DNA of 64,000 nt. Source: Sinonovacula constricta (taxonomy: Eukaryota > Mollusca > Bivalvia > Cardiida > Solecurtidae). Position numbers and translations under genes: made by a program. The first letter of the stretch is position 1, and the number at the start of each line of letters is the position of its first letter. The stretch lies in contig CM017567.1 of the NCBI GenBank assembly GCA_007844125.1, positions 4,730,160-4,794,159 on the forward strand. Direction: 5' to 3'. This document shows, in pieces, positions 23,631-34,263 of this stretch. The notes below the pieces were generated by a model. The model was not told the DNA's origin and ran no database searches. It was given only the letters and a program-made list of their open reading frames with translations.

Positions 23631-23679
23631 ACTGTAAAAGGGGTTAAAACATGGTCACCAACAATAACATACAACAACA

Positions 23680-23719
23680 ATACTACTACTACTACTACTT
23701 CTTCTACTACTACTACTAT

Positions 23720-23772
<53 letters not shown>

Positions 23773-23773
23773 A
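23680..23773. repeat. (CTA)n trinucleotide microsatellite
   Basis: About 90 bp of CTA repeats with a few CTT and ATT interruptions, downstream of SINE-like copy 2. The poly-Thr frame across it is spurious. Confidence 0.95.
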
Positions 23774-25435
23774 CTATTACGTAGCAATTTGTTTTTTTTA
23801 ATATCAGTTCAAGTTTGTCTGCTCAATCGCAATCTGTTTGAGATCACAGACATTTTCGACGTTCGTTCGCTACCCTAATTTAAGCACCATAAATGTTCCA
23901 TTTAGGCCATTTTCAAAGCAAAGCCGTGGGAAACAACAATATCGCTGAATGTGTTCTATTGGTTGAGCTGAACCTCGATAAATGCCATCATTTGTTTTGC
24001 TTTAATTTCCCTTGACTGAATGGTGAAACAATTATCAGGTAATAAACATTGACTAAATAAAGTAGCAATCAGTTAGAATAATGATTATTACGTTATAAAA
24101 GAATGCAACTTTTGTAAGTTGAAAGGGCACAAATAACATTTTTGATGAAATGTTGCACTTTATAGATGACTTGAGATTTCTTTACAAATTATATTTATCG
24201 CTCAATGTGATTTCCAGTTTCTTTGTATAACAGAATATAAAGTACGATTATACATTCAAACTGATATAATTTACCTAAAAGTCTGAGCATTTAAACAATT
24301 CTGAAACTTTAAATTTGTTAGAAGAAAGTATGTTAGAAGCTGTTTAGTGAGCACGCATCACATATAAACAGGCGTCATCTTAATTGTATTTGAGCATTTT
24401 GGCATGCACTAATAGTCACAGATCTTTCTTGCAATGTCATCGTCTGTCTCAAATAATGGCAGAAATAATGTTAAATGCATGTGCATGCCCATGTAACCTA
24501 TTACATAAATCTTTTTCACATTAGCATAAATGATGACACGGGCTGTAAACCTGGTCCCATGTTCGCATTAGTTTAAATAACCTGCCTTCAACTGATACTC
24601 CATCAAACTTAAGCCTAGTGTCAGAGACATGCTTTGCGACACTTATAGCCTAATTAAGCAGGGGAGAAATTACTATATATGTATTATAGGTAGAAAGCAA
24701 AGTGCAAAGCCCAATTAAAATATTTCTTGAATAACATAACCGAATTTCTTTTGTCATAACTATTAAAATATTTTATATTAATCAGGAAATAGTAGCAAAT
24801 GGAAGCAAATATTGTACTTTGAATTTGTGCCTTTGTGGCACCTAAATTTAGCATGATACCATGCCCAATCATTCACTAGTCTAGAAATAATATTGTATGT
24901 GACTGAGGGAAACAAATGTTACTTCACCACTGTCTTTTTCTTCTTGATGTGTTGAGCCCTTCTTTTGGCCTAGTCAAGGAACTGCTGTTAAGGGGAAGAA
25001 CCCTAGCTTTTGTCCCAGTCCTTATACAATAAACAACTTGTCGTTGATCAGATTTAATCTTAAATCATACGGTCAATATTCTATGTATAAAAGAGAGTGG
25101 TGGTGTTAAGTTAATATGTTGGACACCTAAGAGAAGTGTCACCTCTGTCTCAATCAGCCTTTTTGTCAGTTCTGTTTGAATATTTTTGAATCCACATTTG
25201 AATCATAACAAAAAATATCATAAACAGGTTTCGATGAAGATTTATAGAACATCTGACGTCGGAATCTGAGATTGTTTATTCAAACCTCATCCTGGCTAAA
25301 TGTTTTTTCTACTTTATCAACACTGAAGACAAGGACAAATAAGTGTGGTCGATAAAGCTTATAATCTGTTTATTACGTCAAGTTAATGCCTGGCGCAAAA
25401 AAGGTTGAAAACCAAGCTTCAAATATATTTTAAGC
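23774..25435. other. No supported gene
   Basis: No recognisable domain, repeat array or exon signal. Confidence 0.5.
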
Positions 25436-25527
25436 TAGGTTTGCAACAACACAAAAAAGTCAATCTCCTGTTACAAGTATGTTAAGAACCATGTAGTGCC
25501 ATTTACAATTTACAACGATTCATCCAC

Positions 25528-25959
25528 TCAATGACGTCCATTACACAGTTCACCTAGTTTTTGTAGTACAGATGTTTCATGTTGAAGGTTTCCCGCTTGA
25601 ATCTTAAAAGCGAGCTTGTGATCATCTGTATATCCATAAAGATCAGCAGGGCATTTTCGTACAACTCTATTCAAAGCTGCCATGTACATCGTAAAGATTA
25701 CTTGGCCTTCACAAGAACCCTGCGGGACACCATATCTTAGGGGCTCAGTTTTGGAAGAACAGTTATTTGAAATAACTTTCATATACCTATCAGTCAAATA
25801 TGATTTTATCCAATTCAATGGTGTTCCTTTTATTCCGAAGTCAGTCTCTAGGATTGTCATAGCAATTGATGTATCAAGTGTATCGAAGGCAGCACTAAGG
25901 TCGACCATCACAACTACAACCTGGTTGTCATCAGCTGCATGCTGGAGATCAAGATACAT
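25528..25959 (-). pseudogene. LINE reverse transcriptase palm fragment
   Basis: A 143-residue open frame with RT motifs in order: VDLSAAFDTLD (motif A), YGVPQGSCEGQVIF (motif B; complement of about 25711-25732) and LYGYTDDHKL (motif C; complement of 25621-25632). The usual YADD is YTDD here, and the usual L/AGP after GVPQGSC is EGQ; both changes look like decay. Upstream in another frame is the domain 1 segment IKPLLKRRGLPLELQHYRPV (about 26060-26150). Downstream, in a shifted frame, is VIEWMN. The CR1/L2/jockey-like group is favoured by motif style; the exact clade is uncertain. Confidence 0.85.
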
Positions 25960-26171
25960 TTTATCATAGACGTTTCGACACCATGGTATTTTCGTTAGGT
26001 ACTTTTATGTGAACGAAGTAAATTTTTGTCTTCAATATGATCTACAATCTGCTTTAAGGCAACTTAAATGATAGATTAGACACTGGTCGATAGTGTTGAA
26101 GTTCTAATGGGAGACCCCGTCTTTTCAGTAATGGTTTTATCATTGCACTTTCCACTCATTTGAAAACACAT

Positions 26172-26531
26172 TTATGAGAGTGACAGATTCACAATATTTG
26201 TGATCAGTGGGACAATAAATTGGAAATTGTCTTTTAGCTGCATCGTAGGTATAATGTCAAGTTCGCATGTTGTTGACTTGGAACCTTTGACAGATTTTGT
26301 TATATCATTCTCAGAGATTTGTTTGAACTCTGTCAATACAGCACCACTATACGATATATTTATAGTTTCATGTAACTCATCACTATTGAAGTTGCCTCTT
26401 ATTTTTGAAATTTTGTCGGAGAAAAACTTTAAGAAGTCATGTGAAAAATGCGAATTATCAGCGTATGACGGAAGTTGATTGTCATTCACATGACCTAGCA
26501 GCCAGGATGTTACCCCAAATAGCTTTTTCAT
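26172..26531 (-). pseudogene. LINE N-terminal RT linker region
   Basis: A 119-residue frame with the pattern WLLGHVNDNQLPSYAD..FSHDFLKFFSDKISKIR and ending IVPLITNIVNLSLS. This is the conserved stretch between endonuclease and RT palm in CR1/L2-type LINEs. A frame change separates it from the palm fragment at 25528-25959. Confidence 0.75.
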
Positions 26532-26799
26532 ACCACCCTCTGCTTCACTAATTTGGTTTTGATAATAGTCACTTTTAGCTACGGCAACAGCAGAAGTGTC
26601 TTACGCGTTTGTATGTGTATTCTGTAATGCCAGTTTTGTCTTTTAATTATATTTCTTCATTTGATTGACGGTATTGTTGCAGCAATTTCAAGAATTCATT
26701 GTGCCATGGGACTTGAGGTATACATATAATGGTTTTCTCTTTAATAAGAGCATTCTTGTTGACAATGGCTAACATATCTGCATCAAAGTCGGCAACAAG

Positions 26800-27476
26800 T
26801 TCATAGTTCATCTACATTGCTCGCTTTTTTCTATTCATTTCTCATAGCTTTGACTGAAATGTTTCTCTGGACACAGATTTCTAATTTCTGTTTTTGATAG
26901 AAACCACGGTCAGCGGATATTTGCTTTGCTTTATTATTCAGGTAAAACCAGTGATCCGATTAAAAAAATAACTACAAGTAGGATCTGTGATATTACACAG
27001 TTTATCACTTTTTCTTGTAATAATTAAGTCCAGTGTATGGCAACTTGAGTGAGTTGGGGCCAGTACATTTTGTATAAGTCCGTATGAATCTATACATGCA
27101 AGAAACGCTTTAAATAATGGCCAGGTTTGTTGTCCACATGAATGTTAAAATCCCCCATAACGACAAAAGGCTCAGGTTTCTTCACAAGTTCACAAGTATC
27201 ATGAGAATTCGTCCATGGACATTGCTTGAGTCACTCGATGGTTTTCAGTATAGTGGTCTATAAATGTCAATAATTCAAAAGCAAAGTTTTTTTTAACACA
27301 TATTCCATTCAGTACATTCAAATAATTGTTGTCTTTGTATGCAGGGGAGTTTAGATACACTAAGATTGTCTCTATACAAAAGAGCAATTCCACTCCATTT
27401 CTGTCTGGCCTTGTTACATCATCAAAACCAAAGTTCTCCCAGTACAACATCATCAGCATCGGCTTGTAGCCAACTC
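26800..27476 (-). pseudogene. LINE endonuclease, C-terminal two-thirds
   Basis: Three frames together carry the EEP domain: LQADADDVVLGEL and ALLYRDNLS near 27370-27470, FELLTFIDHYTENHRV..MDEFS (27199-27290), VVMGDFNIHVD (27132-27167), CHTLDLIITRKSD (about 27010-27050) and SDHWFYL. The catalytic Asp/Asn/His motifs remain, but the frame is broken. The N-terminal portion is displaced to 32337-32602 by the inserted LINE. Confidence 0.75.
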
Positions 27477-27491
27477 TCTGTTCTCAAACAT
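27477..27491. repeat. Target-site duplication, left copy (15 bp)
   Basis: TCTGTTCTCAAACAT, identical to 32337-32351, flanks the inserted Tx1/L1-type LINE. The last T is ambiguous with the adjoining T-run (the poly(A) tail on the minus strand). Confidence 0.88.
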
Positions 27492-27499
27492 TTTTTTTA

Positions 27500-28366
27500 A
27501 TTGTATTTCCATTCACAACATGTAAAGTATAGACATACAAGTTTTCAAACATCTTATTATCAAAAGACCTACAAGCTCTGTTATATTATCTACATATGTG
27601 TATACTATAATTCTGAGAAATTTATAACACATTAATATTTTGCCTTAATAAGAATCAGAATTTTACCCTTTTTACCTTTATCTAACAAAAGGCCTTAGGT
27701 TAATAATATTTGATTCATATATCAAAAGTTCTTTGAGACAGGTTTTAGAAAATCAAAAATTAAATAATAATATAAGTACTGGATATCAAACCTGTAGAGT
27801 TATATTTGAATATTGTTTAATTCTTCTGGGTGTCTCAAAGTTCTTTTGTTTAAATAGGACAATACTGTATTATTTTATAAGAAACTGCTAAGTAAGTATA
27901 GCGGGAAAGATCATCAAAAGAACTGATTTGCATAGCATAGTAACGCAACTATGCAAAATATTATAAAAAGAAACATAAAAACTAAAACATTCAAACACCA
28001 AAACTGTCAAGTCCAGGATGTATATTTTACTAGCTTTTGGCAGAATAAAAGCAAAATAAGCAAAATAATTTGATAAGTAAAAACAAAAAGCAAAAAAAAA
28101 AAAAAAATAAAAAAAAATAAACAAATAAAAAATCAATGTAAAGAACTTAACAAAAGTGTAGTGCGTTTTGTAGGACGTAGCTTTTTATTTTTTTTTTACA
28201 AAAACTTAAACAAAACTGAGGTACTTTAATATAGTGATGAAAACGGTCTATACTTACAAGTTGAGGTCTGTAGAAAAGAATTGTAAAGTCATAAACAAAA
28301 TACTTGGATATTACAGATTATACTTAGATCAAGACCAAAATTGGTGTTATCGGTAACTTGGGTAGA
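27500..28366 (-). other. 3' untranslated region of the Tx1/L1-type LINE
   Basis: Noncoding, AT-rich, with an A-rich run on the plus strand (about 28091-28130). It lies between the ORF2 stop and the tail at the target-site duplication. The frames across it are low complexity. Confidence 0.6.
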
Positions 28367-28975
28367 TTATATGTTATTCTGTGTCATAATTTCATTAATT
28401 AAACTAATTACTGGTCTCCAATATTTATCATTTGTTTTCCGGTTCATATTTTCATAAGCAATGTATTGATCAGCTTTGTATTGATTTATTATATATCCTT
28501 TAAATACTCCAACATTGGGATGTTGGCTTTTTTCTTTAGTCTTAAATATATAATACTTAGCTAGTGTGAATATCAAGTTGATAACATTGTGGAAATATCT
28601 GTTTCCAAAAATAAAGTCTGTCTTTGACATTTGAATATTTAGGAAAGGACAAGGAGTATTAATAAAAGTAATTAATTCATGCCAAAAGGTCTTCACAATA
28701 TTACATTTATAGAAGAGGTGGAAGATTGTTTCTTCTTCTTGATAGCACAGAGAGCATAAATTGTTATTTTTTATATTCAACTTTCTTAGAACAGTGTTAG
28801 TTCCTAAAATTCTGTGATTTATTCTACTTTGGAACCACTGTAAGAATGTACTTGGATGGCACTTAAAAGGTAACTTAAATAATTTTAAAATATCTCTACT
28901 TTCACCACCCAGTTCCTTTAACCCTTTCGTTACAGATCTTGGTTGTAAACTATTTTTCACCATATTATCATACAT
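28367..28975 (-). pseudogene. Tx1/L1-type LINE ORF2 C-terminal zinc-knuckle region
   Basis: A 202-residue frame. Its centre carries FLQWFQSRINHRILGTNTVL and then the cysteine/histidine knuckle: LCSLCYQEEETIFHLFYKC with CxxC, H and C in the usual spacing, followed by VKTFWHEL. This is the RT-associated zinc-binding domain (zf-RVT) of L1/Tx1-type elements. Upstream, in the same general frame, degraded sequence (about 28975-29440, with stops) links it to the RT. Confidence 0.85.
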
Positions 28976-29446
28976 AATTCTACATCCTGTTTTTGCTTTA
29001 AGTAATAATGAAACTGAAAAGGGTAGTAATGGTTCCTCTAATTTATTTCCAAGATTGTGAATTTTAACCCTGTTTAAATAAGCTTTTACAGATGAGAGTA
29101 TGCTTGCATAGTCTAGGAAGTTTGTAATATTGCCATATGTATTTACAAAGTCTCTGAAGTTAAAAAATGTGTCATTTTCCTTTAACAGATCATTGAAAGT
29201 CTATACACCCTTCTGTATATATTTCTGTCTATATATAGATTTTCCTCCGACCTGAATATTATTATTATAAAACAAGTGTTCGCATTTTACATCTTTATTA
29301 TTATTTGGCACTAGGAATTTCATAAAACCATAATATGAAGTATATACATCATTCCAAAAAGGATTGCTTATTGAATGTTATTTGGAATTTATATATTCTG
29401 CTCCTAGGAGATGGATATTTTTCAAGTCTATGTTTTTACAACCTGC

Positions 29447-30370
29447 TTATTGTAAACATTTCTTATCACTTAATATCATTTTTCTTATCCAGGATGTTTT
29501 AAGAGCATTTATGAATATTTTAACATTAATCATTCTTAACTCTCCCTCAGAATAGTCTTTGTATGTTATTTCTCTTTTTATTTTGTCTGGTTTTCCCTCC
29601 CATAAGAAATCAAAGAATACTTTCTGAATGTATTTAATTGTTTCATTTGGAGGGTTTGGCAAAGAAAGAATTAAGTGATTAATTTTCGATAGGGCTAAGG
29701 TTTTGAGTACTGTTATTTTTCCTAAAGGTGTAAGTATTCTTTTTGACCATTTAGATAGGAGCTGTTTAATTTCCTCTATTTTCTTATCATAGTTCAAACA
29801 TGTTATTTTACTGAGATCTGTTGAAAAAGTAATGCCTAGTAATGTCAATTCTTTATCCCAGCATATATTAAAATGAGGTAACGATTTTGTTTTACTGTCT
29901 TTCATCTTACCTATCCATACTGCCTTAGTCTTCTCCATATTAATACCAAGGCCGGAGAATGTTAAAACATTTAGAGCAGAAAGGAGAGAAGTGTCAAGAA
30001 TAAGAGAAGTATCATCAGCATATTGTGATATTTTACATTCATAATTTACTATTCTTATTCCCGCAATGTTATCATTTTGGCGTATCAACATGGCCAACAC
30101 CTCTGCACATAGAATAAAAATGTATGGCGATATAGGGTCACCCTGACGGCATACTCCTTTCATATAAAACCACTCTGAGCAATGCCCATTTATCAGACAG
30201 CATGATTCAGTATTTTTATAAAATGTGTTAATCCACTGTTTAAAAACTGGACCAAAGTTAAAGAAGTCTAGTACCTTGTTAATAAAGGACCATGCTGCTG
30301 AATCGAAAGCCTTTTCAAAATCTATTAGAAGTAAAAGACCAGGGATGTTATATTTTTCAGTATAAAACAT
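29447..30370 (-). pseudogene. Tx1/L1-type LINE reverse transcriptase, palm/thumb
   Basis: A 307-residue frame with LLLIDFEKAFDSAAW (motif A), GVCRQGDPISPYIFILCAEV (motif B) and SQYADDTSLIL (motif C; YADD is the complement of 30011-30022). LLGITFSTD and KWSKRILTPLGKITVLKTL thumb motifs follow. All catalytic aspartates are retained in this stretch. A one-base frame change at about 30440-30450 separates it from the upstream piece; in between, a shifted frame reads ISENQTGFVSDRYIGENTRS. RQGDP rather than PQGS in motif B places it with L1/Tx1 rather than CR1. Confidence 0.9.
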
Positions 30371-30437
30371 AATATCATTAATCGATCTTGTATTTTCGCC
30401 AATATACCTGTCAGATACAAATCCAGTCTGGTTTTCA

Positions 30438-30941
30438 CTAATAATAAGTTATTTTTAATCTATTAGCTATAGCAGATGATGCAATTTTATAAGAAACATT
30501 TAAAAGAGAAATAGGTCTCCAATTTTTTAAAAGTGTTTTATCATTATTACCTTTGGGAATACAGGTTATAATACCTTGCTTTTGGGAGATTGACAGTTCA
30601 CCTTTTTGTAAGCCATAATTGAGGGATCTTACGAGTAACTGCCCAATATCTGACCAGAAAACTTTAAAGAATTCAACAGTAAATCCTGATAAGCCCGGAC
30701 TTTTGTTATGTTTCATATTTTTAAGACTTTCCAGGCATTCCTTTTCTGTAAGGTCTCCTTCTAAAAGTATTTTTTCTTGCTCGTTTAAAACTCTTACATC
30801 TGTGTTATTAATTATCTCTTTGAGGTTGACATCACAAGTATCTTTGTAGCTATATAAATTTTTATAAAAGGATTTTACTATTTCAATTATTTCTTTTTGT
30901 TCATCAACTACTTGACCATTATTTGTAACTAATTTAGACAT
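30438..30941 (-). pseudogene. Tx1/L1-type LINE reverse transcriptase, N-terminal part
   Basis: A 167-residue frame: FYKNLYSYKD, LTEKECLESLKNMKHNKSPG, LSGFTVEFFKVFW and the domain 1/2 segment GIITCIPKGNNDKTLLKNWR followed by PISLLNVSYKI. This is the standard N-terminal RT block of L1/Tx1 ORF2. 'KSPGLSG' replaces the usual KSPGxDG, a possible decay change. It is out of frame with the downstream palm. Confidence 0.88.
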
Positions 30942-31529
30942 GGATTTTGAAATGACATTATTATTTTCTAAATTACAAAAATATTTACTATTTTTTCGCC
31001 ATCTTCAATCCATTTTGCACGGGATCTAATTTTTACTCCTTCCATTTTCTTTTCTTTTATTTTTTCCTATTCACCGCGTTTTTCATACAGAAGTGTATTA
31101 TCAGTAATCAGATACTTTTCTAAAAAAATATATATCTTTAATTATTAGTTTCTCTTTTTCATTTTCACATTTCTTTACTCTTAAGCTGTAGGATATTGTT
31201 TTCCCACTTATCTCAAATAATTAAATTTCAAAAAACAACTGGTCATTTATAGTAAATTTGATATCATTATTTGGGATTTCACTATCATTTCTATCATTAA
31301 GTAGGCTTTTTTGACAGTATTGTTGCTTAATTTCTAGTATTTTTTTGTTTTACCTTTTTGGCATAGTTTATATCTTTTAAAAGAGAGTTATTCATTTTCC
31401 AATAGGTTTTCTTTTTTTGAACTTTCCAAACTCTAATTGCAACTTAATCAATGAATAATCTGTACTATAGCCAGGTAATATGTGACAATTTTTAACCTCT
31501 ACCATTAGTAGGTTGGATATTAAGAAAAA

Positions 31530-32132
31530 ATCTAGTCTAGCTTTTTGTTAGTATTTTCTTTGAACCAAGTGAATTCCTGTTTCTCCACATAGATGTCCCT
31601 CCAGCAATCTACTAAATCTAATTCAAAAATAGTTCCTATCAGTGATTCCCTTGCTTTTGGGTTATTTATGTGTAGGTAGTAAAAATAATCTATTTCTGGA
31701 TTAAGGACTAAATTAAAATCACCGGCAATGATACAAGGATCATCTAATTATGTAACCTTTTTTTGTCATAGAATTCAGGCTTATCTTGATTAGGGCCATA
31801 AATATTTACTAGTGATAACTTTTTTCTGTATTAGACAGTTAAGTATTAAAATATTGCCATCATTGTCACTATATTGTGATTTAAACTGAAAATCCAAATT
31901 TCAATTCAATGAAAATTGCAACTCCTCTTGAGCAGCTACTGCTATGATTTTAATATACTTCAAAACTAAAATCTATATAGATCTGCCTCATATCTTCATC
32001 AGAAAAATGAGTGTCCTGTAAAAAATAGATGTGTCCTTTTTCATTCTTCAAATAGTCAAATACATCTGTTCTTTTATTTCTGTTTCTAAGGCCCTGGGCA
32101 TTCATAGAGTAAATAATCAACTTATCTGACAT
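31530..32132 (-). pseudogene. Tx1/L1-type LINE endonuclease
   Basis: The frame beginning MSDKLIIYSMNAQGLRNRNK (start at 32132) continues with YLKNEKGHIYFLQDTHFSDE, the N-terminal APE-like motifs (Asn, Gln-Asp-Thr-His). Past about 31950 the frame is broken, but 'IIAGDFNLVLNPEIDYF' (around 31700-31740) and LDLVDCWRDIY (about 31600) are readable on the minus strand. In these elements the enzyme nicks target DNA for target-primed reverse transcription. Confidence 0.85.
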
Positions 32133-32336
32133 TAGGTAATATATGAAAGTATACAGGTGTGAAGAGGTGTTGCCAATACAGAACACACAAACATATGAAA
32201 ATGAAGTGTATAGATAAAAGTCAAAGCTAGATCATTAATTACAACATAAGTTAACAAGAGAACATCCACAAGTATCACAAAATTATGCCATAATCAGGAT
32301 TTTCAAGTCACATTTGCCAAAGTGGAAAAAAATTGT

Positions 32337-32351
32337 TCTGTTCTCAAACAT
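32337..32351. repeat. Target-site duplication, right copy (15 bp)
   Basis: TCTGTTCTCAAACAT, identical to 27477-27491. It encodes, on the minus strand, part of the host LINE's Cys-Leu-Arg-Thr-Glu segment, so both halves of the host coding sequence repeat these residues. Confidence 0.88.
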
Positions 32352-32690
32352 AGGTTGATATTATCCTGTAATACATGTTTTAGCAGTTCTACTGATTTCC
32401 CTCTAACAGGTCTAGTGTTAATAGCTGAAACTTTTATCGGAATTTTTCTCTGTATGTTTATGCTGTATGTAGGATCAGACTTCAGCTGCTTAAGATTTTT
32501 CAAATTAGCACCCTTAATATGTGTCCTTGGGCGACCAGTTGTTTTGCTTCTGTATTTCAACAAATTAAGACATTTTAATCTGCTAAGAAATCTTTGTCCC
32601 ATTTAATGTTTCTATTTGGAAATGCCCGAAGACTGCATAATTGATTAGCAGTGTATTGAAAAACAGTACTATGATTATCCATTTCGCAGA
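32337..32690 (-). pseudogene. CR1/L2-like LINE, 5' part of ORF2 (N-terminus and start of endonuclease)
   Basis: On the minus strand, a start near 32682 reads MDNHSTVFQYTANQLCSLRA, similar to the 'YT..QLLSLR' opening of many CR1-like ORF2s. After a frame change come RSKTTGRPRTHIKGANLKNL and IPIKVSAINTRPVRGKSVEL, with the endonuclease Asn motif, and then LQDNINLCLRTE. The next residues (SWLQAD...) are found 4.86 kb away at 27476 and downward, across the inserted LINE. Confidence 0.8.
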
Positions 32691-32699
32691 GTTAGAAGG

Positions 32700-33540
32700 A
32701 GTTCACTAAATGTGGTGGAACACTCTACTTTGTTCCTATGCAATTGTTTGAGATACAAATTTTCCAGAAATGCAATTATAATTCCAAACATTCATAAATA
32801 AACAGTCCAAAGTCCAAGTCCCTGTCTTCAGTAAATCTAACTTAAAAAGGACATTTATTGAGAGCACAAATTTTTTGCAGCCTATCATACATGGCGCACT
32901 TACCCTTAAATAAATGTGGATACATGTTACCAGATTCAACCAAAAGTAAATGATAACATATTTGAAATAAGCTATTAATTTGTGATCCAATTCTAAAAAT
33001 CCTTAGTGCGCCTTTCCTTCCGGAAAGCGTGCGGAAGTTTTAGACTGAGATGTTGAGTCGATGACCTCTGGCATTACATAACATTGCTCAGAGCCGCAGA
33101 CTACAGTGAGGTAAAGCGCGTGATGTCACAAATATCTTGGCCTAGTATATCATTCAAAATAAGCGGAAAACTTATTCCTATAGTTTGCTTCCATATAGAC
33201 CCTTTCTTCTCGTCAATGAGTGATATTCGTAAGTGGCTTTGTTCATTAATAATTCTGCATTTGATGTGTCTCTAAATTATACAATATAATTGACTTCTAG
33301 TTAAAACACGCAATCATATTAATGTTATAATTTAAAGCATGCTTTTGCACAATTGGCGGTTGTAGAAGCCTAAGATATATACGCTACCTCTTCCCAAAAA
33401 TGATTAAATGGCCGCGATAAGTCAAGGTCATGCAGAATCAAGCTTTATCATAACGCTTAAAGGTGTTGCAAGCGAGCAACGCCGCCCAAAATTAAATCGA
33501 TGTTTGGGGCAGAATTCCTTAAAACGGTAACAATTGTGGG
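32700..33540. other. No supported gene; possible 5' flank of the CR1/L2-like LINE
   Basis: No domain-bearing frame is seen. The 5' boundary of the host LINE was not identified, so part of this stretch may be its 5' untranslated region. Confidence 0.4.
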
Positions 33541-33760
33541 TGTTATGAATCCTAATGAGTTACAGATAGGTAAATAAGAAAAGGTCCTATCAAAATGTCC
33601 ACAGATATTTAAATTTTATCTACCTGTAGACAAAGGCAAACAAGGAAAATATAAATGTTACAAAAACACAGAGACGAGACACAACACACAAAAAGAATAA
33701 CCATCAGTTACCGCCTTGGAACGGTCAGTCGGCCAAAGGGCCGACTGGGGTGCTTAAACC
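33541..33760 (+). repeat. Hairpin repeat family, diverged copy with perfect 9-bp stem
   Basis: Contains ACAGAGACGAGACACAACAC, AGTTACCGCCTTGGAACGGT and the hairpin CAGTCGGCC-AAAG-GGCCGACTG (33726-33747). The left part (TAAATAAGAAAAGGTCCT, ATATTTAAA, TAGACAAAGGCAAA) matches the inverse copy at 44990-45190. Confidence 0.7.
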
Positions 33761-34000
33761 TTTTTTTGGAGTTTACGTCACACAAGCTGCCCGGTATTTG
33801 ACCAGCTGAAGATGAAATTAGGATTGATTGTGTGTGTATTGGTCATTGAAACAAAATGTAATATACGCTTCAACACCACTTTTTTCAAAACCTGGTACTA
33901 AAGATGTACTGGTAATTCTTTGTAAGTGTTTACCTTGTGCAAAATATATTAAAATGCACGAGATCGGCGCCGTATGACCTATCAAGTGTCGGTGTGCCGA

Positions 34001-34023
34001 CCCCCCCCCCCCCCCCCCCCCCC
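34001..34023. repeat. Poly(C) homopolymer, 23 C
   Basis: Twenty-three uninterrupted C on the plus strand, followed by CTCACCCCCACC. The glycine-rich minus-strand frame across it is spurious. Confidence 0.95.
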
Positions 34024-34263
34024 TCACCCCCACCAAGAAAACAACAATAAAATGCACGAGCCGCCAAAACCTTTCTTTTTCTTATAAACCAAAGCAAATT
34101 AGCAGCCACAACACATATTAAAATACGAGTATTGTTGCTTCATACTATAACGTCCTTCATGGGAACTTCATAATTACGCAAACACTCTAAAGCTATGCTT
34201 ATTATTGTGTGTCTGTATTTAAATGCTGCATTTTATTAAAAGTTTTGATGAACATTTACATAA

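Larger units (their letters stand above)
25440..27491 (-). mobile_element. CR1/L2-like LINE, 3' part (endonuclease C-half + reverse transcriptase), interrupted
   Basis: Minus-strand non-LTR retrotransposon whose 5' part lies at 32337-32690, beyond an inserted second LINE. From 27491 downward: 'CLRTESWLQADADD' (EEP Glu motif), 'ALLYRDNLS', MGDFNIHVD (complement of about 27132-27167), a 'CHTLDLIITRKSD' segment, SDHWFYL (about 26940-26965), a linker, then reverse transcriptase. Several frameshifts and stops show decay. The copy ends around 25440, just after a VIEWMN segment, so it is 3' truncated and lacks the RT thumb and UTR. Confidence 0.85.
27492..32336 (-). mobile_element. Tx1/L1-type LINE inserted into the CR1/L2-like LINE
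   Basis: About 4.85 kb between perfect 15-bp direct repeats. On the minus strand it runs from about 200 bp of leader, through one long decayed ORF2 (about 32132 to 28367: endonuclease, RT, zinc-knuckle C-terminus), to an 870-bp 3' region ending in A7 (T-run at 27492-27498 on the plus strand). No ORF1 is present, and the copy starts just upstream of ORF2, so it is either 5' truncated or from a lineage lacking ORF1. Frameshifts and stops show it is inactive, though it is younger than its host element. Confidence 0.87.
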
